From: Bacillota bacterium
GTDB lineage: Bacteria; Bacillota; Clostridia; Oscillospirales; Ruminococcaceae
Length of the DNA stretch: 64,000 nucleotides
Reading direction: 5' to 3'
NCBI GenBank assembly: GCA_023396225.1
Contig: JAEWWT010000010.1
Span: 62,001-126,000, forward strand
Below are positions 16,781-25,884 of this stretch, piece by piece. A program made the translations under genes and the position numbers. Every line of letters begins with the position of its first letter. Position 1 is the first letter of the stretch. A model generated the notes under the pieces. That model did no database searches and was not told the origin of the DNA. It worked only from the letters and a program-made list of their open reading frames with translations.

Positions 16781-19246
16781 ATGAAATTCGGCTTTTTTGA
16801 TGATGCAAAAAAAGAATACGTTATTACTTCCCCAAGAACTCCTTATCCATGGATAAATTACCTTGGAACACAGGATTTTTTCGCACTTATTTCAAACACA
16901 GCAGGCGGCTATCACTTCTATAAGGATGCACGTCTTGCAAGAATAACACGTTATCGGTACAATAACGTTCCTGTTGATGAAGGTGGACGTTATTTCTACA
17001 TAAACGATAACGGTACTGTATGGAATCCAGGCTGGTCACCGGTTAAGACAGAGCTTGATAATTATGAGTGTCACCACGGTATGGGTTATACAAGAATTAT
17101 CGGTAAGAAAAATGACCTTTCTGCTGATGTAACTTTCTTTGTACCACAGAATTTTAATGGTGAAGTTCAGAAGGTTGTCCTCAAGAATGAGGGTAATTCT
17201 AAGAAGACATTTAAGTTCTTCTCATTCATTGAATGGTGTCTTTGGGACGCACAGGATGACTCAACAAACTTCCAGAGAAACTTCAACACAGGTGAAGTTG
17301 AAATTGAAGGCTCAACATTCTTCCATAGGACTGAATATAAGGAAAGACGCAACCACTTTGCTTTCTATACAGTAAACGATTCAATTGATGGTTATGATAC
17401 AGACAGAGAGTCATTCATGGGACTTTATAACGGTTTCAATAATCCTCAGACTGTATTTGCAGGCAAGCCAAATATGTCTGTTGCAGACGGTTGGTCACCT
17501 GTTGCTTCACACTTCAAGGAAATCACTCTTGAACCAGGCGCTGAAAAGACACTTGTTTTCATTCTCGGATATGTTGAAAATCCGTATGAGAAGAAGTTCA
17601 ATGCTGACGGCTCAATGAATAAGTCAAAGGCTTATGAAATGATGAAGCTGTTCGATACAGCTGAAAAAGTTGACGCTGCTCTTGAAGAACTCAAGAAGAC
17701 ATGGGATGCACTTCTTGCTAAGTACAACATCAATTCTTCGGAAGAAAAGCTCAACAGACAGATCAATATCTGGAACCAGTATCAGTGTATGGTTACATTC
17801 AACCTCTCACGTTCAGCTTCATATTTTGAAAGCGGTATCGGACGTGGAATGGGCTTCAGAGATTCTAATCAGGATCTTCTCGGATTTGTTCATCAGATTC
17901 CTGAACGTGCCAGAGAAAGAATACTCGACCTTGCTGCTACTCAGCTTGAAGACGGCGGTAACTATCACCAGTATCAGCCTCTTACAAAGAAAGGCAACGA
18001 TGCTGCAGGTACAAACTTCAACGATGACCCACTGTGGATGATTCTTTCTACAGCTGCATATATCAAGGAAACAGGCGATTTCGGAATCCTTGATGAAATG
18101 GTTCCTTACAAGAACGAGGAAAAGCTTGCTCAGACAATGCTTGATCACCTCAAGCGTTCATTCTATCACGTTGTAAACAACAAGGGTCCTCACGGTCTTC
18201 CACTTTCAGGACGTGCTGACTGGAATGACTGTCTCAACCTCAACTGCTTCTCAAGAGTACCTGGTGAGAGCTTCCAGAATACAGCAAGCAACATTGAAAA
18301 GGAAGTAAACCCTGAAACAGGAGCTCCTCTTAATGAACAGACAGCTGAATCCGTTCTCATTGCTGGTATGTTTACATATATCGGACCTGAATACGTTGCA
18401 CTCTGCCGCAAGAAGGGCTTTACAGCTGATGCAGATGCAGCTCAGGTTGAAATCGACAAGATGAAGGAAGCAATCATTGAATTCGGTTGGGACGGCGACT
18501 GGTTTATGAGAGCTTATGACGCTTACGGCAAGAAGGTTGGTTCTAAGGACAATGACGAGGGCAAGATCTTCATTGAACCACAGGGCTTCTGCATTATGTC
18601 TGATATCGGCGGCAAGGAATATACTGAAAAGACAATGAAGAGTATTGAAGAACGTCTTGGAACAAAGCATGGTCTTGTTCTTAATAACCCTGCATTTACA
18701 GATTATATTGTTGAATACGGTGAAATTTCTACATACCCAGGCGGATATAAGGAAAACGCAGGTATCTTCTGTCATAATAATGCATGGATTATGTGTGCTG
18801 CTGCTTATGCTGGCATGGGTGACAGAGCATGGGATTACTATACAAGAATTGCTCCTGCTTATCAGGAAGATGAACAACTCCACAGAACTGAACCATACGT
18901 ATATGCACAGATGGTTGCAGGTAAGGATGCTAAGCGTTTCGGTGAAGCTAAGAACAGCTGGCTCACAGGTACAGCTGCTTGGAACTTTGTTGCTGTTTCA
19001 CAGTATATTCTCGGTATAATCCCTGACTATGACGGACTTAAGGTTGACCCATCAATTCCATGTGCATGGGATGGCTACACAGTATCCCGTATGTTCAGAG
19101 GTGCAACATATAACATCAAGATTGAAAACCCTTCACACGTTTCAAAGGGTATCAAGTCTGTTACTGTTGACGGAAAGGCAATTGACGGCAATATTCTTCC
19201 TGTATTTACAGAAGGAACACATGAAGTTATAGCTATAATGGGCTGA
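16781..19246 (+). CDS. Cellobiose phosphorylase (GH94)
   Basis: An 821-residue GH94 inverting phosphorylase that splits cellobiose with phosphate to glucose 1-phosphate and glucose in the cytosol, saving ATP for cellulose users. The N-terminus (GFFDDAKKEYVITSPRTPYPWINYLG) is diagnostic of cellobiose rather than cellodextrin phosphorylase. The catalytic aspartate lies in GRADWNDCLNL, and the +1 site contributes RGMGFRDSNQDLLGF. Many C/G-ending codons (CTC, ATC, GGC) relative to neighbours suggest high expression. It is monocistronic, with its own regulated promoter and a bidirectional terminator. Confidence 0.96.
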   Translation: MKFGFFDDAKKEYVITSPRTPYPWINYLGTQDFFALISNTAGGYHFYKDARLARITRYRYNNVPVDEGGRYFYINDNGTVWNPGWSPVKTELDNYECHHGMGYTRIIGKKNDLSADVTFFVPQNFNGEVQKVVLKNEGNSKKTFKFFSFIEWCLWDAQDDSTNFQRNFNTGEVEIEGSTFFHRTEYKERRNHFAFYTVNDSIDGYDTDRESFMGLYNGFNNPQTVFAGKPNMSVADGWSPVASHFKEITLEPGAEKTLVFILGYVENPYEKKFNADGSMNKSKAYEMMKLFDTAEKVDAALEELKKTWDALLAKYNINSSEEKLNRQINIWNQYQCMVTFNLSRSASYFESGIGRGMGFRDSNQDLLGFVHQIPERARERILDLAATQLEDGGNYHQYQPLTKKGNDAAGTNFNDDPLWMILSTAAYIKETGDFGILDEMVPYKNEEKLAQTMLDHLKRSFYHVVNNKGPHGLPLSGRADWNDCLNLNCFSRVPGESFQNTASNIEKEVNPETGAPLNEQTAESVLIAGMFTYIGPEYVALCRKKGFTADADAAQVEIDKMKEAIIEFGWDGDWFMRAYDAYGKKVGSKDNDEGKIFIEPQGFCIMSDIGGKEYTEKTMKSIEERLGTKHGLVLNNPAFTDYIVEYGEISTYPGGYKENAGIFCHNNAWIMCAAAYAGMGDRAWDYYTRIAPAYQEDEQLHRTEPYVYAQMVAGKDAKRFGEAKNSWLTGTAAWNFVAVSQYILGIIPDYDGLKVDPSIPCAWDGYTVSRMFRGATYNIKIENPSHVSKGIKSVTVDGKAIDGNILPVFTEGTHEVIAIMG

Positions 19247-19267
19247 TTACTTTAGCATAAAAATAAT

Positions 19268-19303
19268 AAATCCGGATATTGTGAAAATTCAATATCCGGA
19301 TTT
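19268..19303. terminator. Bidirectional terminator
   Basis: A perfect 14-bp stem (19268-19281 with 19290-19303, AAATCCGGATATTG) with an 8-nt loop; A/T runs on both sides suit both convergent genes. Confidence 0.88.
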
Positions 19304-19311
19304 TGTATATA

Positions 19312-19686
19312 CTATTTATATTTAAGCAGCAGATAGAAAAAATAAGAAACGCAACTAAAAAAAAGAAAAGATGCTGAGTAAGTCAAAATCTGTTTTTCTG
19401 TCGGACAAGAAGAATTTTTAACCTCATTTTCAGATAACTGCAAAAAGAAAATTAAAGAAGAGACTATTAAAAGCGAACCAAATACTCGTAAGCAATAATA
19501 ATTATTAGGAGTAACTTGTTTTCCTTCGATAGCACAGATTACTGCATTTTTTTGTGAACATACATATGTTAATGTAATTGCTAATGAAATAACCATAAAA
19601 GCAGTAAAAATTTCTGAATTTTTAAGTGCGCAAAGTTGACCTTCCATCTGAGATATATCCGGAACAGGGGTAACATTATCACTCAT
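19312..19686 (-). CDS. Small membrane protein, unknown function
   Basis: A 124-residue protein with about three hydrophobic segments: near 28-46 (IFTAFMVISLAITLTYV), 68-84 (VFGSLLIVSSLIFFLQL) and 103-120 (ASFLFFSCVSYFFYLLL). The short N-terminus is polar, without a signal peptide. AAGGA lies about 9 nt before the ATG. Unrecognised family; monocistronic. Four or more scattered cysteines form no obvious metal motif. Confidence 0.55.
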   Translation of the reverse strand: MSDNVTPVPDISQMEGQLCALKNSEIFTAFMVISLAITLTYVCSQKNAVICAIEGKQVTPNNYYCLRVFGSLLIVSSLIFFLQLSENEVKNSSCPTEKQILTYSASFLFFSCVSYFFYLLLKYK

Positions 19687-19790
19687 ACGGCAGCATCCTT
19701 ATATCAAATTTTTGCAAGAAATGATAATAAATATATCAGATTTCTTACTTATAATTCAATATATTATTTTTTTAGAATCCGTTACTATAT

Positions 19791-20060
19791 TTAGTTAATA
19801 ACAGTATATTTTATTGAAATATACTCGCCGATAACTTCTTCCAAAGTAGAAGGAAGAACACAGTTATCAATAACAATATTATAAATCTCGTTTATCTGAT
19901 TAAAATCAGTTGTGATATTTGGAACACTTTTTTTCTCTGCTTTTTCATCACTTCCGTAGTATACCTCAATACCGTAGGATGCTTTATTAAATTTGTCACC
20001 ACGTACCAGTTTATATAAAATTTGATCGTTGGCTATTTTTACCTCTTTAATTGTTTCCAT
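19791..20060 (-). CDS. DUF6514-type small protein
   Basis: An 89-residue protein matching my recollection of DUF6514, a clostridial family of unknown role: YKLVRGDKFNKASYGIEVYY, then KKSVPNITTDFNQINEIYNIVIDNCVLPSTLEEVIGEYI. It is mixed alpha/beta, soluble and acidic. The minus strand has AGGAAGG touching an ATG at 20072, followed 12 nt later by ATG 20060; the second has workable spacing and is preferred. No neighbour suggests a function. Confidence 0.6.
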   Translation of the reverse strand: METIKEVKIANDQILYKLVRGDKFNKASYGIEVYYGSDEKAEKKSVPNITTDFNQINEIYNIVIDNCVLPSTLEEVIGEYISIKYTVIN

Positions 20061-20275
20061 TAAAAAATTCATTCCTTCCTCATATAGTATTACAACACCT
20101 GATAAAAAAAGTATATCTTGAATATAGGTAATAAACAAGTTAAACGAGGATACATAATTCTACAAAATATTCATTTATCTGTTTATTATGCTGTTCTTTT
20201 AAATGGATAGCATACATCTTTATGCACTTTAACAAATTTCATTAGAATTTTGTATAATTACACAACAATAAAATA

Positions 20276-20304
20276 TTGATTTTTATGTATAATAATGCTA
20301 TAAT
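20276..20304 (+). promoter_or_regulatory. Promoter of clpB
   Basis: TTGATT (20276-20281), a 17-nt spacer, and TATAAT (20299-20304) preceded by TGC (extended -10). No CIRCE (HrcA) or CtsR operator is recognisable in 20061-20385; the rest of that gap is AT-rich and featureless. Confidence 0.6.
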
Positions 20305-20385
20305 TAATATAATATTATAGCCATTTTATGCTGTAATATTACATCTGCAATCTAGATAAATTAGTTTAAAAGGATGGTAAAAGAT

Positions 20386-22983
20386 ATGAATGCGCAGATA
20401 TTTACAAAGAAATCCATTGATGCAATTAACGGCGCTCAGAGTGTTGCCATTGAATACCAGAATATGAATGTTGAACAAGAGCATATACTCTTTGCATTGC
20501 TAAAGCAGGATAATGGGCTTATTCCTCAGTTGTTTATTAAAATGGGTGTGGACAACAATGCTATAATTAATTCAATTGAAAAAAGTATTTCCACCCTCCC
20601 AAAAGTTACAGGCTCAGGCAGAGAGGCAAATACTGTATATATTACACAGGATCTTGACAAATGTCTGAATCAGGCAGAAAAAGTTGCAAAGCATATGAGC
20701 GATGAATATGTTTCTGTTGAACATATTGTTCTTGCACTTTTTGAGACAGCCAATGAGAAAATAAAGAAGATTTTTAAGGATTACTCCATAACAAAGAATA
20801 AATTCCTTACTGCATTGTCAGAAGTAAGAGGAAGTCAGAGAGTTACAAACGATACTCCTGAAAATACTTATGATGTTCTGAAAAAGTTTGGTCAGGATCT
20901 TGTTGAGCTTGCTAGAAACAATAAGCTTGACCCGGTTATTGGACGTGATACTGAAATCAGAAACGTTGTCAGAATTCTTTCAAGAAAAACAAAGAATAAC
21001 CCTGTTATTATCGGTGAGCCTGGTGTTGGTAAAACTGCAATAGCTGAGGGACTTGCAATTAGAATAGTAAAGGGTGATGTACCTGACAACCTTAAGGATT
21101 GCACAATTTTCTCACTTGATATGGGTAGCCTTATGGCTGGTGCGAAGTTCAAAGGTGAATTTGAGGAACGTCTTAAAGCTGTATTGAATGAGGTTAAGAA
21201 GTCCGACGGGAAAATTATCATGTTCATTGATGAACTTCATGTTATCGTCGGTGCAGGCAAATCTGACGGTGCTATGGATGCCGGAAACCTTCTCAAGCCT
21301 ATGCTTGCAAGAGGTGAGCTGCATTGTATCGGTGCAACAACCTTAAATGAATACAGAAAATATATTGAAAAAGATCCTGCGCTTGCAAGACGTTTCCAGC
21401 CTGTTATGGCTGACGAGCCTTCAGTTGAAGATACAATCTCAATTTTAAGAGGGTTAAAGGAGCGTTACGAAGTATTCCACGGCGTAAGAATTCAGGATTC
21501 ATCTCTAATTACTGCCGCTGTACTTTCAAACAGATATATTTCTGACAGATTCCTTCCTGATAAGGCAATTGACCTTGTTGACGAGGCATGTGCATTAATC
21601 AAGACTGAAATGGATTCTATGCCTTCAGAACTTGATGACCTTTCAAGAAAAATCATGCAGCAGGAAATTGCTGAAACTGCACTTAAAAAGGAAGACGGCA
21701 AGCTTGCGCAGGAAGAGCTTTCTGAAATTCAGAAAGAACTTGCAGAAATGCGTTCCGAGTTTACCCAGATGTATACAAAGTGGGAAAATGAAAAGACAGT
21801 TATCACAAAACTCCAGAAACTGCGTGAAGATATTGAAAAGACAAATGCAGAGATTACAAATGCTGAAAGAAAATATGACCTTGACAAGGCTGCTGAACTG
21901 AAGTACGGCAAATTGCCTGCTTTACAGAAAGAATTACAGGAAGCTGAAGTTGAAGCTGAAAAGCAGAAGGGTGAGGGTTACCTCCTCCGTGACAGAGTAA
22001 CAGATGAAGAAATTGCAAGAATTGTCGGACGCTGGACAGGTATTCCTGTGTCTAAGCTTATGGAGGGTGAGAGAGAAAAACTGTTGTCGCTTGAAGATTT
22101 ACTCCATGAACGTGTAATCGGTCAGGATGAAGCCGTACAGAAAGTCAGTGAGGCTATTCTGCGTTCAAGGGCAGGTATTCAGGACCCTAACAGACCTATC
22201 GGTTCATTCCTGTTCATGGGACCTACAGGTGTTGGTAAGACAGAACTTGCAAAGGCTCTTGCACAGGCTTTGTTTGACGATGAGAAAAACATTGTCCGTA
22301 TTGATATGACCGAATATATGGAGAAACATTCCGTAAGCAGACTGATTGGAGCACCTCCGGGATATGTGGGATATGAAGAGGGCGGTCAGCTTACCGAGGC
22401 TGTAAGAAGAAAGCCTTATGCTGTAGTTCTCTTTGATGAGGTTGAAAAGGCTCATGCAGATGTGTTCAATATCATGTTGCAGATACTTGACGACGGACGT
22501 ATAACCGATTCACAGGGAAGAACAGTTGATTTCAAGAACACAATTATTATCCTGACATCAAATTTAGGTTCAGATTATATTCTTGACGGAATTACAGAAG
22601 ATAATGAAATTTCAGATGATGCAAAGGAAGAAGTAAATACACTTCTCAAGTCACATTTCCGTCCTGAATTCCTCAACAGACTTGATGAAATTGTATTCTA
22701 TAAGCCATTGTCCAAGAAGGAAATTTATCCTATCATAGACCTGATGCTAAAGGATTTGCAGAAGAGACTCAAGAGTAAACAGCTTACTGTTACAGTTACT
22801 GACGCTGCAAAGGAATATATCGTCAAGGAGGGTTACGACCCGATTTACGGAGCAAGACCATTGAAGAGATTTATTCAGAGTAAGCTTGAGACACTTATTG
22901 CAAAGAAAATTATTGCTGATGATGTTCAGCCATATACAGAGCTTGTTGTAGACTATGACGGAAGCAATGTAGTAATTAAATAA
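20386..22983 (+). CDS. clpB: ATP-dependent disaggregase ClpB
   Basis: An 865-residue Hsp100 chaperone that extracts proteins from aggregates together with DnaK. The N-terminal Clp repeat domain covers ~1-145. AAA-1 has Walker A GEPGVGKT (~205). A coiled-coil middle domain (~400-520) distinguishes it from ClpC/ClpA. AAA-2 has GPTGVGKT (~605), and the C-terminal D2-small domain contains YDPIYGARPLKR. No IGF/L loop for ClpP is evident. AAAAGG abuts the ATG at 20374, and the ATG at 20386 fits better. Monocistronic with a strong terminator. Confidence 0.96.
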   Translation: MNAQIFTKKSIDAINGAQSVAIEYQNMNVEQEHILFALLKQDNGLIPQLFIKMGVDNNAIINSIEKSISTLPKVTGSGREANTVYITQDLDKCLNQAEKVAKHMSDEYVSVEHIVLALFETANEKIKKIFKDYSITKNKFLTALSEVRGSQRVTNDTPENTYDVLKKFGQDLVELARNNKLDPVIGRDTEIRNVVRILSRKTKNNPVIIGEPGVGKTAIAEGLAIRIVKGDVPDNLKDCTIFSLDMGSLMAGAKFKGEFEERLKAVLNEVKKSDGKIIMFIDELHVIVGAGKSDGAMDAGNLLKPMLARGELHCIGATTLNEYRKYIEKDPALARRFQPVMADEPSVEDTISILRGLKERYEVFHGVRIQDSSLITAAVLSNRYISDRFLPDKAIDLVDEACALIKTEMDSMPSELDDLSRKIMQQEIAETALKKEDGKLAQEELSEIQKELAEMRSEFTQMYTKWENEKTVITKLQKLREDIEKTNAEITNAERKYDLDKAAELKYGKLPALQKELQEAEVEAEKQKGEGYLLRDRVTDEEIARIVGRWTGIPVSKLMEGEREKLLSLEDLLHERVIGQDEAVQKVSEAILRSRAGIQDPNRPIGSFLFMGPTGVGKTELAKALAQALFDDEKNIVRIDMTEYMEKHSVSRLIGAPPGYVGYEEGGQLTEAVRRKPYAVVLFDEVEKAHADVFNIMLQILDDGRITDSQGRTVDFKNTIIILTSNLGSDYILDGITEDNEISDDAKEEVNTLLKSHFRPEFLNRLDEIVFYKPLSKKEIYPIIDLMLKDLQKRLKSKQLTVTVTDAAKEYIVKEGYDPIYGARPLKRFIQSKLETLIAKKIIADDVQPYTELVVDYDGSNVVIK

Positions 22984-22988
22984 AAATA

Positions 22989-23015
22989 AAACAGCGGCCG
23001 ATAAAGCCGCTGTTT
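22989..23015. terminator. Bidirectional terminator after clpB
   Basis: A 10-bp GC-rich stem AAACAGCGGC/GCCGCTGTTT with a 7-nt loop, between convergent genes. Confidence 0.85.
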
Positions 23016-23033
23016 CTATGTAAATATAACAAT

Positions 23034-23453
23034 TTAAGATAACTTTACAGGATGCTTAGGTTCAAAATTCTTGTCCATTGTCCATTCAACTGCAACGCAA
23101 TCTTTAAGAACAAATACTCGAAGTATTCCGTCAATGCCGTTTTCCTTCCAAGCCTGGAGGAACTTTCTTGTTGGATGATTGAAGATTTCTTCTCTGAGCT
23201 TTTCATCATCGACTTGTTCGAGAACCCCTGAAACTCTTATCTGTGTTCCGTTTGAGAAAAAGCACATCTCTGCCTTAGGATTGGCTAGAGCCTGTTTAAA
23301 AACGTCCTTTGTTGTTCCTGTGTGAAAGATAAGTCCGTTTTCATCAGCTCTGAATAAAAGCATTCCTCTTACTCTCGGCTGGTCACCTTCAACTGTAGCT
23401 AGATGAAAGCATGGATTTTCGTTGATAAATTTTAATATTTCTTCCTTTGTCAT
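23034..23453 (-). CDS. Pyridoxamine 5'-phosphate oxidase-family flavoprotein
   Basis: A 139-residue split-barrel FMN-binding protein. The N-terminal part NPCFHLATVEGDQPRVRGMLLF and the segment IFHTGTTKDVFKQALANPKAEMCFF are typical of the general-stress/PPOX-like group, not of true PdxH. The substrate is unknown; family members reduce F420- or flavin-linked substrates or protect against oxidants. Start at 23453, with AAAGGGG 8 nt upstream; the in-frame ATG at 23471 precedes the SD. The AraC regulator lies immediately upstream, 87 bp away on the same strand, with its own terminator-free 3' end, so cotranscription is possible. Confidence 0.85.
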   Translation of the reverse strand: MTKEEILKFINENPCFHLATVEGDQPRVRGMLLFRADENGLIFHTGTTKDVFKQALANPKAEMCFFSNGTQIRVSGVLEQVDDEKLREEIFNHPTRKFLQAWKENGIDGILRVFVLKDCVAVEWTMDKNFEPKHPVKLS

Positions 23454-23540
23454 GATTAATTCCCCTTTCATATATGCTAATAATATATTTGATTGGCATA
23501 AAATACTTTCAAAATACTTGCTGAAATTATAATAAAAAAA

Positions 23541-24395
23541 TCATTCTACATATTTGTTTCTGTATTCAGTAGGAGTAATTCCATTGTTTTTCAAAAAGCA
23601 TGAGGAGAAATGTGCACTGCTGTTGAATCCGCACTTTAAAGCTACTTCTGTTACAGGAATATTTTTTCGGCGAAGCAGGATTTTGCTGTTGGCAAGTCTT
23701 ATTTCAATCAGGTAATCAATAGGTGTTTTTCCTGTTTCTCTTTTAAAAATCCTGTTTAGGCTTGACGCAGACATAAACCCCAGTTCTGCAAGATTATTTA
23801 CAGTAATCTTTCTTCCGTAATTCATTTCGATATAATGCTGTGCCCTTGCAACAGAGTAATCGGAAGATATTGCACGCATATCAAGGTTTTCTCCAAGTAT
23901 ACTGCGGATAATCCAGTGTGTTATTATTGAAGCCTGTGCATCAAGAGTGATATCAGAATTCATCATATTCTTGCTGTACTCAAATGCAAAAGTATTAAGT
24001 GCCTTGAGAATATCATGGCAGATTTCAAACTGTTCATGTCTAAACTTTGGTACGTTCTCAGAATATAACTTGTACTGACTTTCAAAATATTCCTTATCAA
24101 TCATCAGGCAGTAATAATGCAAATCAGAAACATCATTATGCGGAATAAGCGGGGAGGTTATGTATACTGAATAGTGTTTATTATTAGTATGTAATTTGCT
24201 TTCGGAAGTGTTTTCAAATACAATAGTTACCATATATGACGGATGGGTGTGATTCTTATTAGTTGCATAACCACAGGCACCAGTCGACGGAATAAACAGT
24301 CCAAGTTTTTTATGTACAAAGCAATCAATATATTCAAGATCATTTTCTGTGACATTATCGCCGATAAGATTTTTGATTATTTCAAAGTCTTTCAT
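23541..24395 (-). CDS. AraC-family transcriptional regulator
   Basis: A 284-residue regulator: an N-terminal sensing domain (~1-185, cupin-like by analogy) and the C-terminal double helix-turn-helix of AraC/XylS (~190-284). The first HTH is NLAELGFMSASSLNRIFKRETG, followed by the second (VTEVALKCGFNSSAHFSSCF). The start is the ATG at 24395. It is set by an SD-hairpin-start leader: the open frame runs further upstream, but those codons lie in the structured leader. The regulated genes and inducer are unknown; the PPOX gene downstream is one candidate. Confidence 0.9.
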   Translation of the reverse strand: MKDFEIIKNLIGDNVTENDLEYIDCFVHKKLGLFIPSTGACGYATNKNHTHPSYMVTIVFENTSESKLHTNNKHYSVYITSPLIPHNDVSDLHYYCLMIDKEYFESQYKLYSENVPKFRHEQFEICHDILKALNTFAFEYSKNMMNSDITLDAQASIITHWIIRSILGENLDMRAISSDYSVARAQHYIEMNYGRKITVNNLAELGFMSASSLNRIFKRETGKTPIDYLIEIRLANSKILLRRKNIPVTEVALKCGFNSSAHFSSCFLKNNGITPTEYRNKYVE

Positions 24396-24526
24396 ATTTA
24401 TGACCATGCTTACGCAGGAAGCATGCCTCCTCTCTATGATGTTTTGTGTGGTTTTTGCTAAGCAAAATTCGAACGATAGTTCCAAAAGCACAAAACTCGT
24501 AGATTGAAAGATTTATCTTTCAATCT
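24396..24526 (-). promoter_or_regulatory. Structured leader with SD-hairpin-start arrangement (AraC)
   Basis: In transcript order: an 11-bp hairpin (24516-24526/24501-24511) and a helix GTTTTGTG (24489-24496)/CACAAAAC (24441-24448). The helix encloses two small hairpins, GAAC/GTTC and TTTTGC/GCAAAA. The SD AGGAGG follows (near 24426-24431), then a hairpin ATGCTT (24419-24424)/AAGCAT (24406-24411), then exactly 10 nt to the ATG. The outer-helix-to-ATG part closely matches the GH18 leader, and the first hairpin matches the tcdA leader. Confidence 0.6.
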
Positions 24527-24601
24527 TTCACATCCTGTTATAGTCAGAATTTATTACAAAAAAGATGAATGTGATATACAAATAGTATTTTAATGAGATA
24601 A

Positions 24602-24775
24602 CTATACAAATTCGTGCATAATACTTTCTGCGTATACATATAATTCGTCCTCACTAGTGATTTTCTTATTTGATGAAAGTATAGCTTTTTGCACTGAATG
24701 AGGAAGTGAAAGAAAATATATTCTTGCTGAATCACAGGTTTTCAGCATGGTATTGAGGCTGTCATACATATTCAT
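24602..24775 (-). CDS. 57-residue conserved-looking small protein
   Basis: A small soluble ORF beginning MNMYDSLNTMLKTC and containing SARIYFLSLPHSVQKAIL and a C-terminal acidic helix (SEDELYVYAESIMHEFV). GGAG lies 5 nt before the ATG at 24775. The amphipathic, ordered composition and good ribosome-binding site suggest a real gene. I have no firm family name. It sits between the patatin gene and the AraC gene on the same strand; the 11-bp hairpin at 24501-24526 could act as its terminator. Confidence 0.55.
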   Translation of the reverse strand: MNMYDSLNTMLKTCDSARIYFLSLPHSVQKAILSSNKKITSEDELYVYAESIMHEFV

Positions 24776-24841
24776 GATATCTCCGTATTTATGGAATAAG
24801 TAAGTATATTCTGATGTATATGTTTCCCGTATATAAGAGTA

Positions 24842-25684
24842 TTATTCCGACATCATAAATGCATTAATTTTATCAGCCATGCTTATTGCAATATCAAAGC
24901 CTTCCTGCCATGTCTTATCAAGAACAGAAATATTTTTTTCGAGATTTTCGAGTTTGTGTTCAGGTCGGATAATAATAGCCTTCCCGTCCTTTTCAAGCTG
25001 TTCACATAACTTAACTTGTTTGTTGTAGAGTGTGTGTCTTGAAAGGAGAACTGTCTCCATTTTAGGGAATCTTCCTCTTATTAATTTACTCATAACTATA
25101 TTTGACTTACCTAATTTCTTAACATACCCCTTTGGCTGAGTGAGTATTATAATATGCTTATCAAAACCGTCATTAATTGCCTTTTCAATTGATATAGGAG
25201 ATACAAGCCCACCGTCATAGTAGAAGTTTCCATTGATTTTAGCAGCAGGAAAATATCCGGGAATAGAACATGTTGCCCTGAGATATTCCCACCGGTCATT
25301 GTCCTTTATCCCATCAACAAATTCTGTTCTGCCGCTTTCAGCATTGAAAATGCCGACAAGAAATTTTCCGTTGTAGCATCTGAAGGTATCATAGTCAAAC
25401 GGAATAAGTTTGTTGGGAATCTGGTCATAAACAAAATCAAGTCCGAAAAGGCTTTTGCATTTCAGAAAGTTCCCAGCACCTATATACCTCTTATCAAGAC
25501 GGTAATTATCTATAATATCAATGTTTCTTCTGAATTGTTTTGAAACGTATGAAGCGGCATTTGAAATTCCAGCCGATACGCCAACTATGTAAGGAAAGGT
25601 TATTCCTTTTTTAAGGAATCCATCAAGAACTCCAGCAGTGAAAATACCTCTTAATGTTCCTCCCTCAAGGACTAAGCTTGTCAT
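24842..25684 (-). CDS. Patatin-like phospholipase
   Basis: A 280-residue lipid acyl hydrolase of the bacterial patatin family (YjjU-like). The oxyanion loop is LVLEGGTLRGIFTAGVLDG at the N-terminus. The catalytic serine is in GVSAG (~36-40) and the catalytic aspartate in YDGGL (~160). No signal peptide or membrane segment, so a cytosolic or peripheral enzyme acting on membrane lipids. AAGGAG lies ~9 nt before the ATG. Repeat R1 copy 2 lies in its upstream region. Confidence 0.9.
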   Translation of the reverse strand: MTSLVLEGGTLRGIFTAGVLDGFLKKGITFPYIVGVSAGISNAASYVSKQFRRNIDIIDNYRLDKRYIGAGNFLKCKSLFGLDFVYDQIPNKLIPFDYDTFRCYNGKFLVGIFNAESGRTEFVDGIKDNDRWEYLRATCSIPGYFPAAKINGNFYYDGGLVSPISIEKAINDGFDKHIIILTQPKGYVKKLGKSNIVMSKLIRGRFPKMETVLLSRHTLYNKQVKLCEQLEKDGKAIIIRPEHKLENLEKNISVLDKTWQEGFDIAISMADKINAFMMSE

Positions 25685-25741
25685 TTGTTTTTCTCCTTTT
25701 TATAGTACTTGCAAACAAAAGGTATCAATGTTATAATTAAG

Positions 25742-25849
25742 GCACTACCGCACAATACGTTTCTGTCGATTTTCAAAACAGTCTTAGTAACGTATTTTCG
25801 CTGTTTCTCAAATCGTCGAAACGTAGCCTTCGGCTTTGTGTGGTATTGC
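25742..25849 (+). repeat. Interspersed foldable repeat R1, copy 2
   Basis: About 108 bp. Nested pairings: TACCGCACAA/TTGTGTGGTA, TACGTTTC/GAAACGTA, CGATTT/AAATCG and AAACAG/CTGTTT, plus AGCC-TTC-GGCT. It lies between the divergent patatin and C39 genes. Confidence 0.9.
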
Positions 25850-25884
25850 GTTAAAGAAATTCGGATGTAAATGGGGGAATATGT

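Noticed and set aside
20061..20385. CIRCE or CtsR operator ahead of clpB
   Set aside because: No TTAGCACTC-type inverted repeat and no AGGTCAAA-type heptad repeat seen.
24544..24735. 63-codon minus-strand ORF
   Set aside because: Lacks an SD and overlaps, in another frame, the 57-residue ORF that has one.
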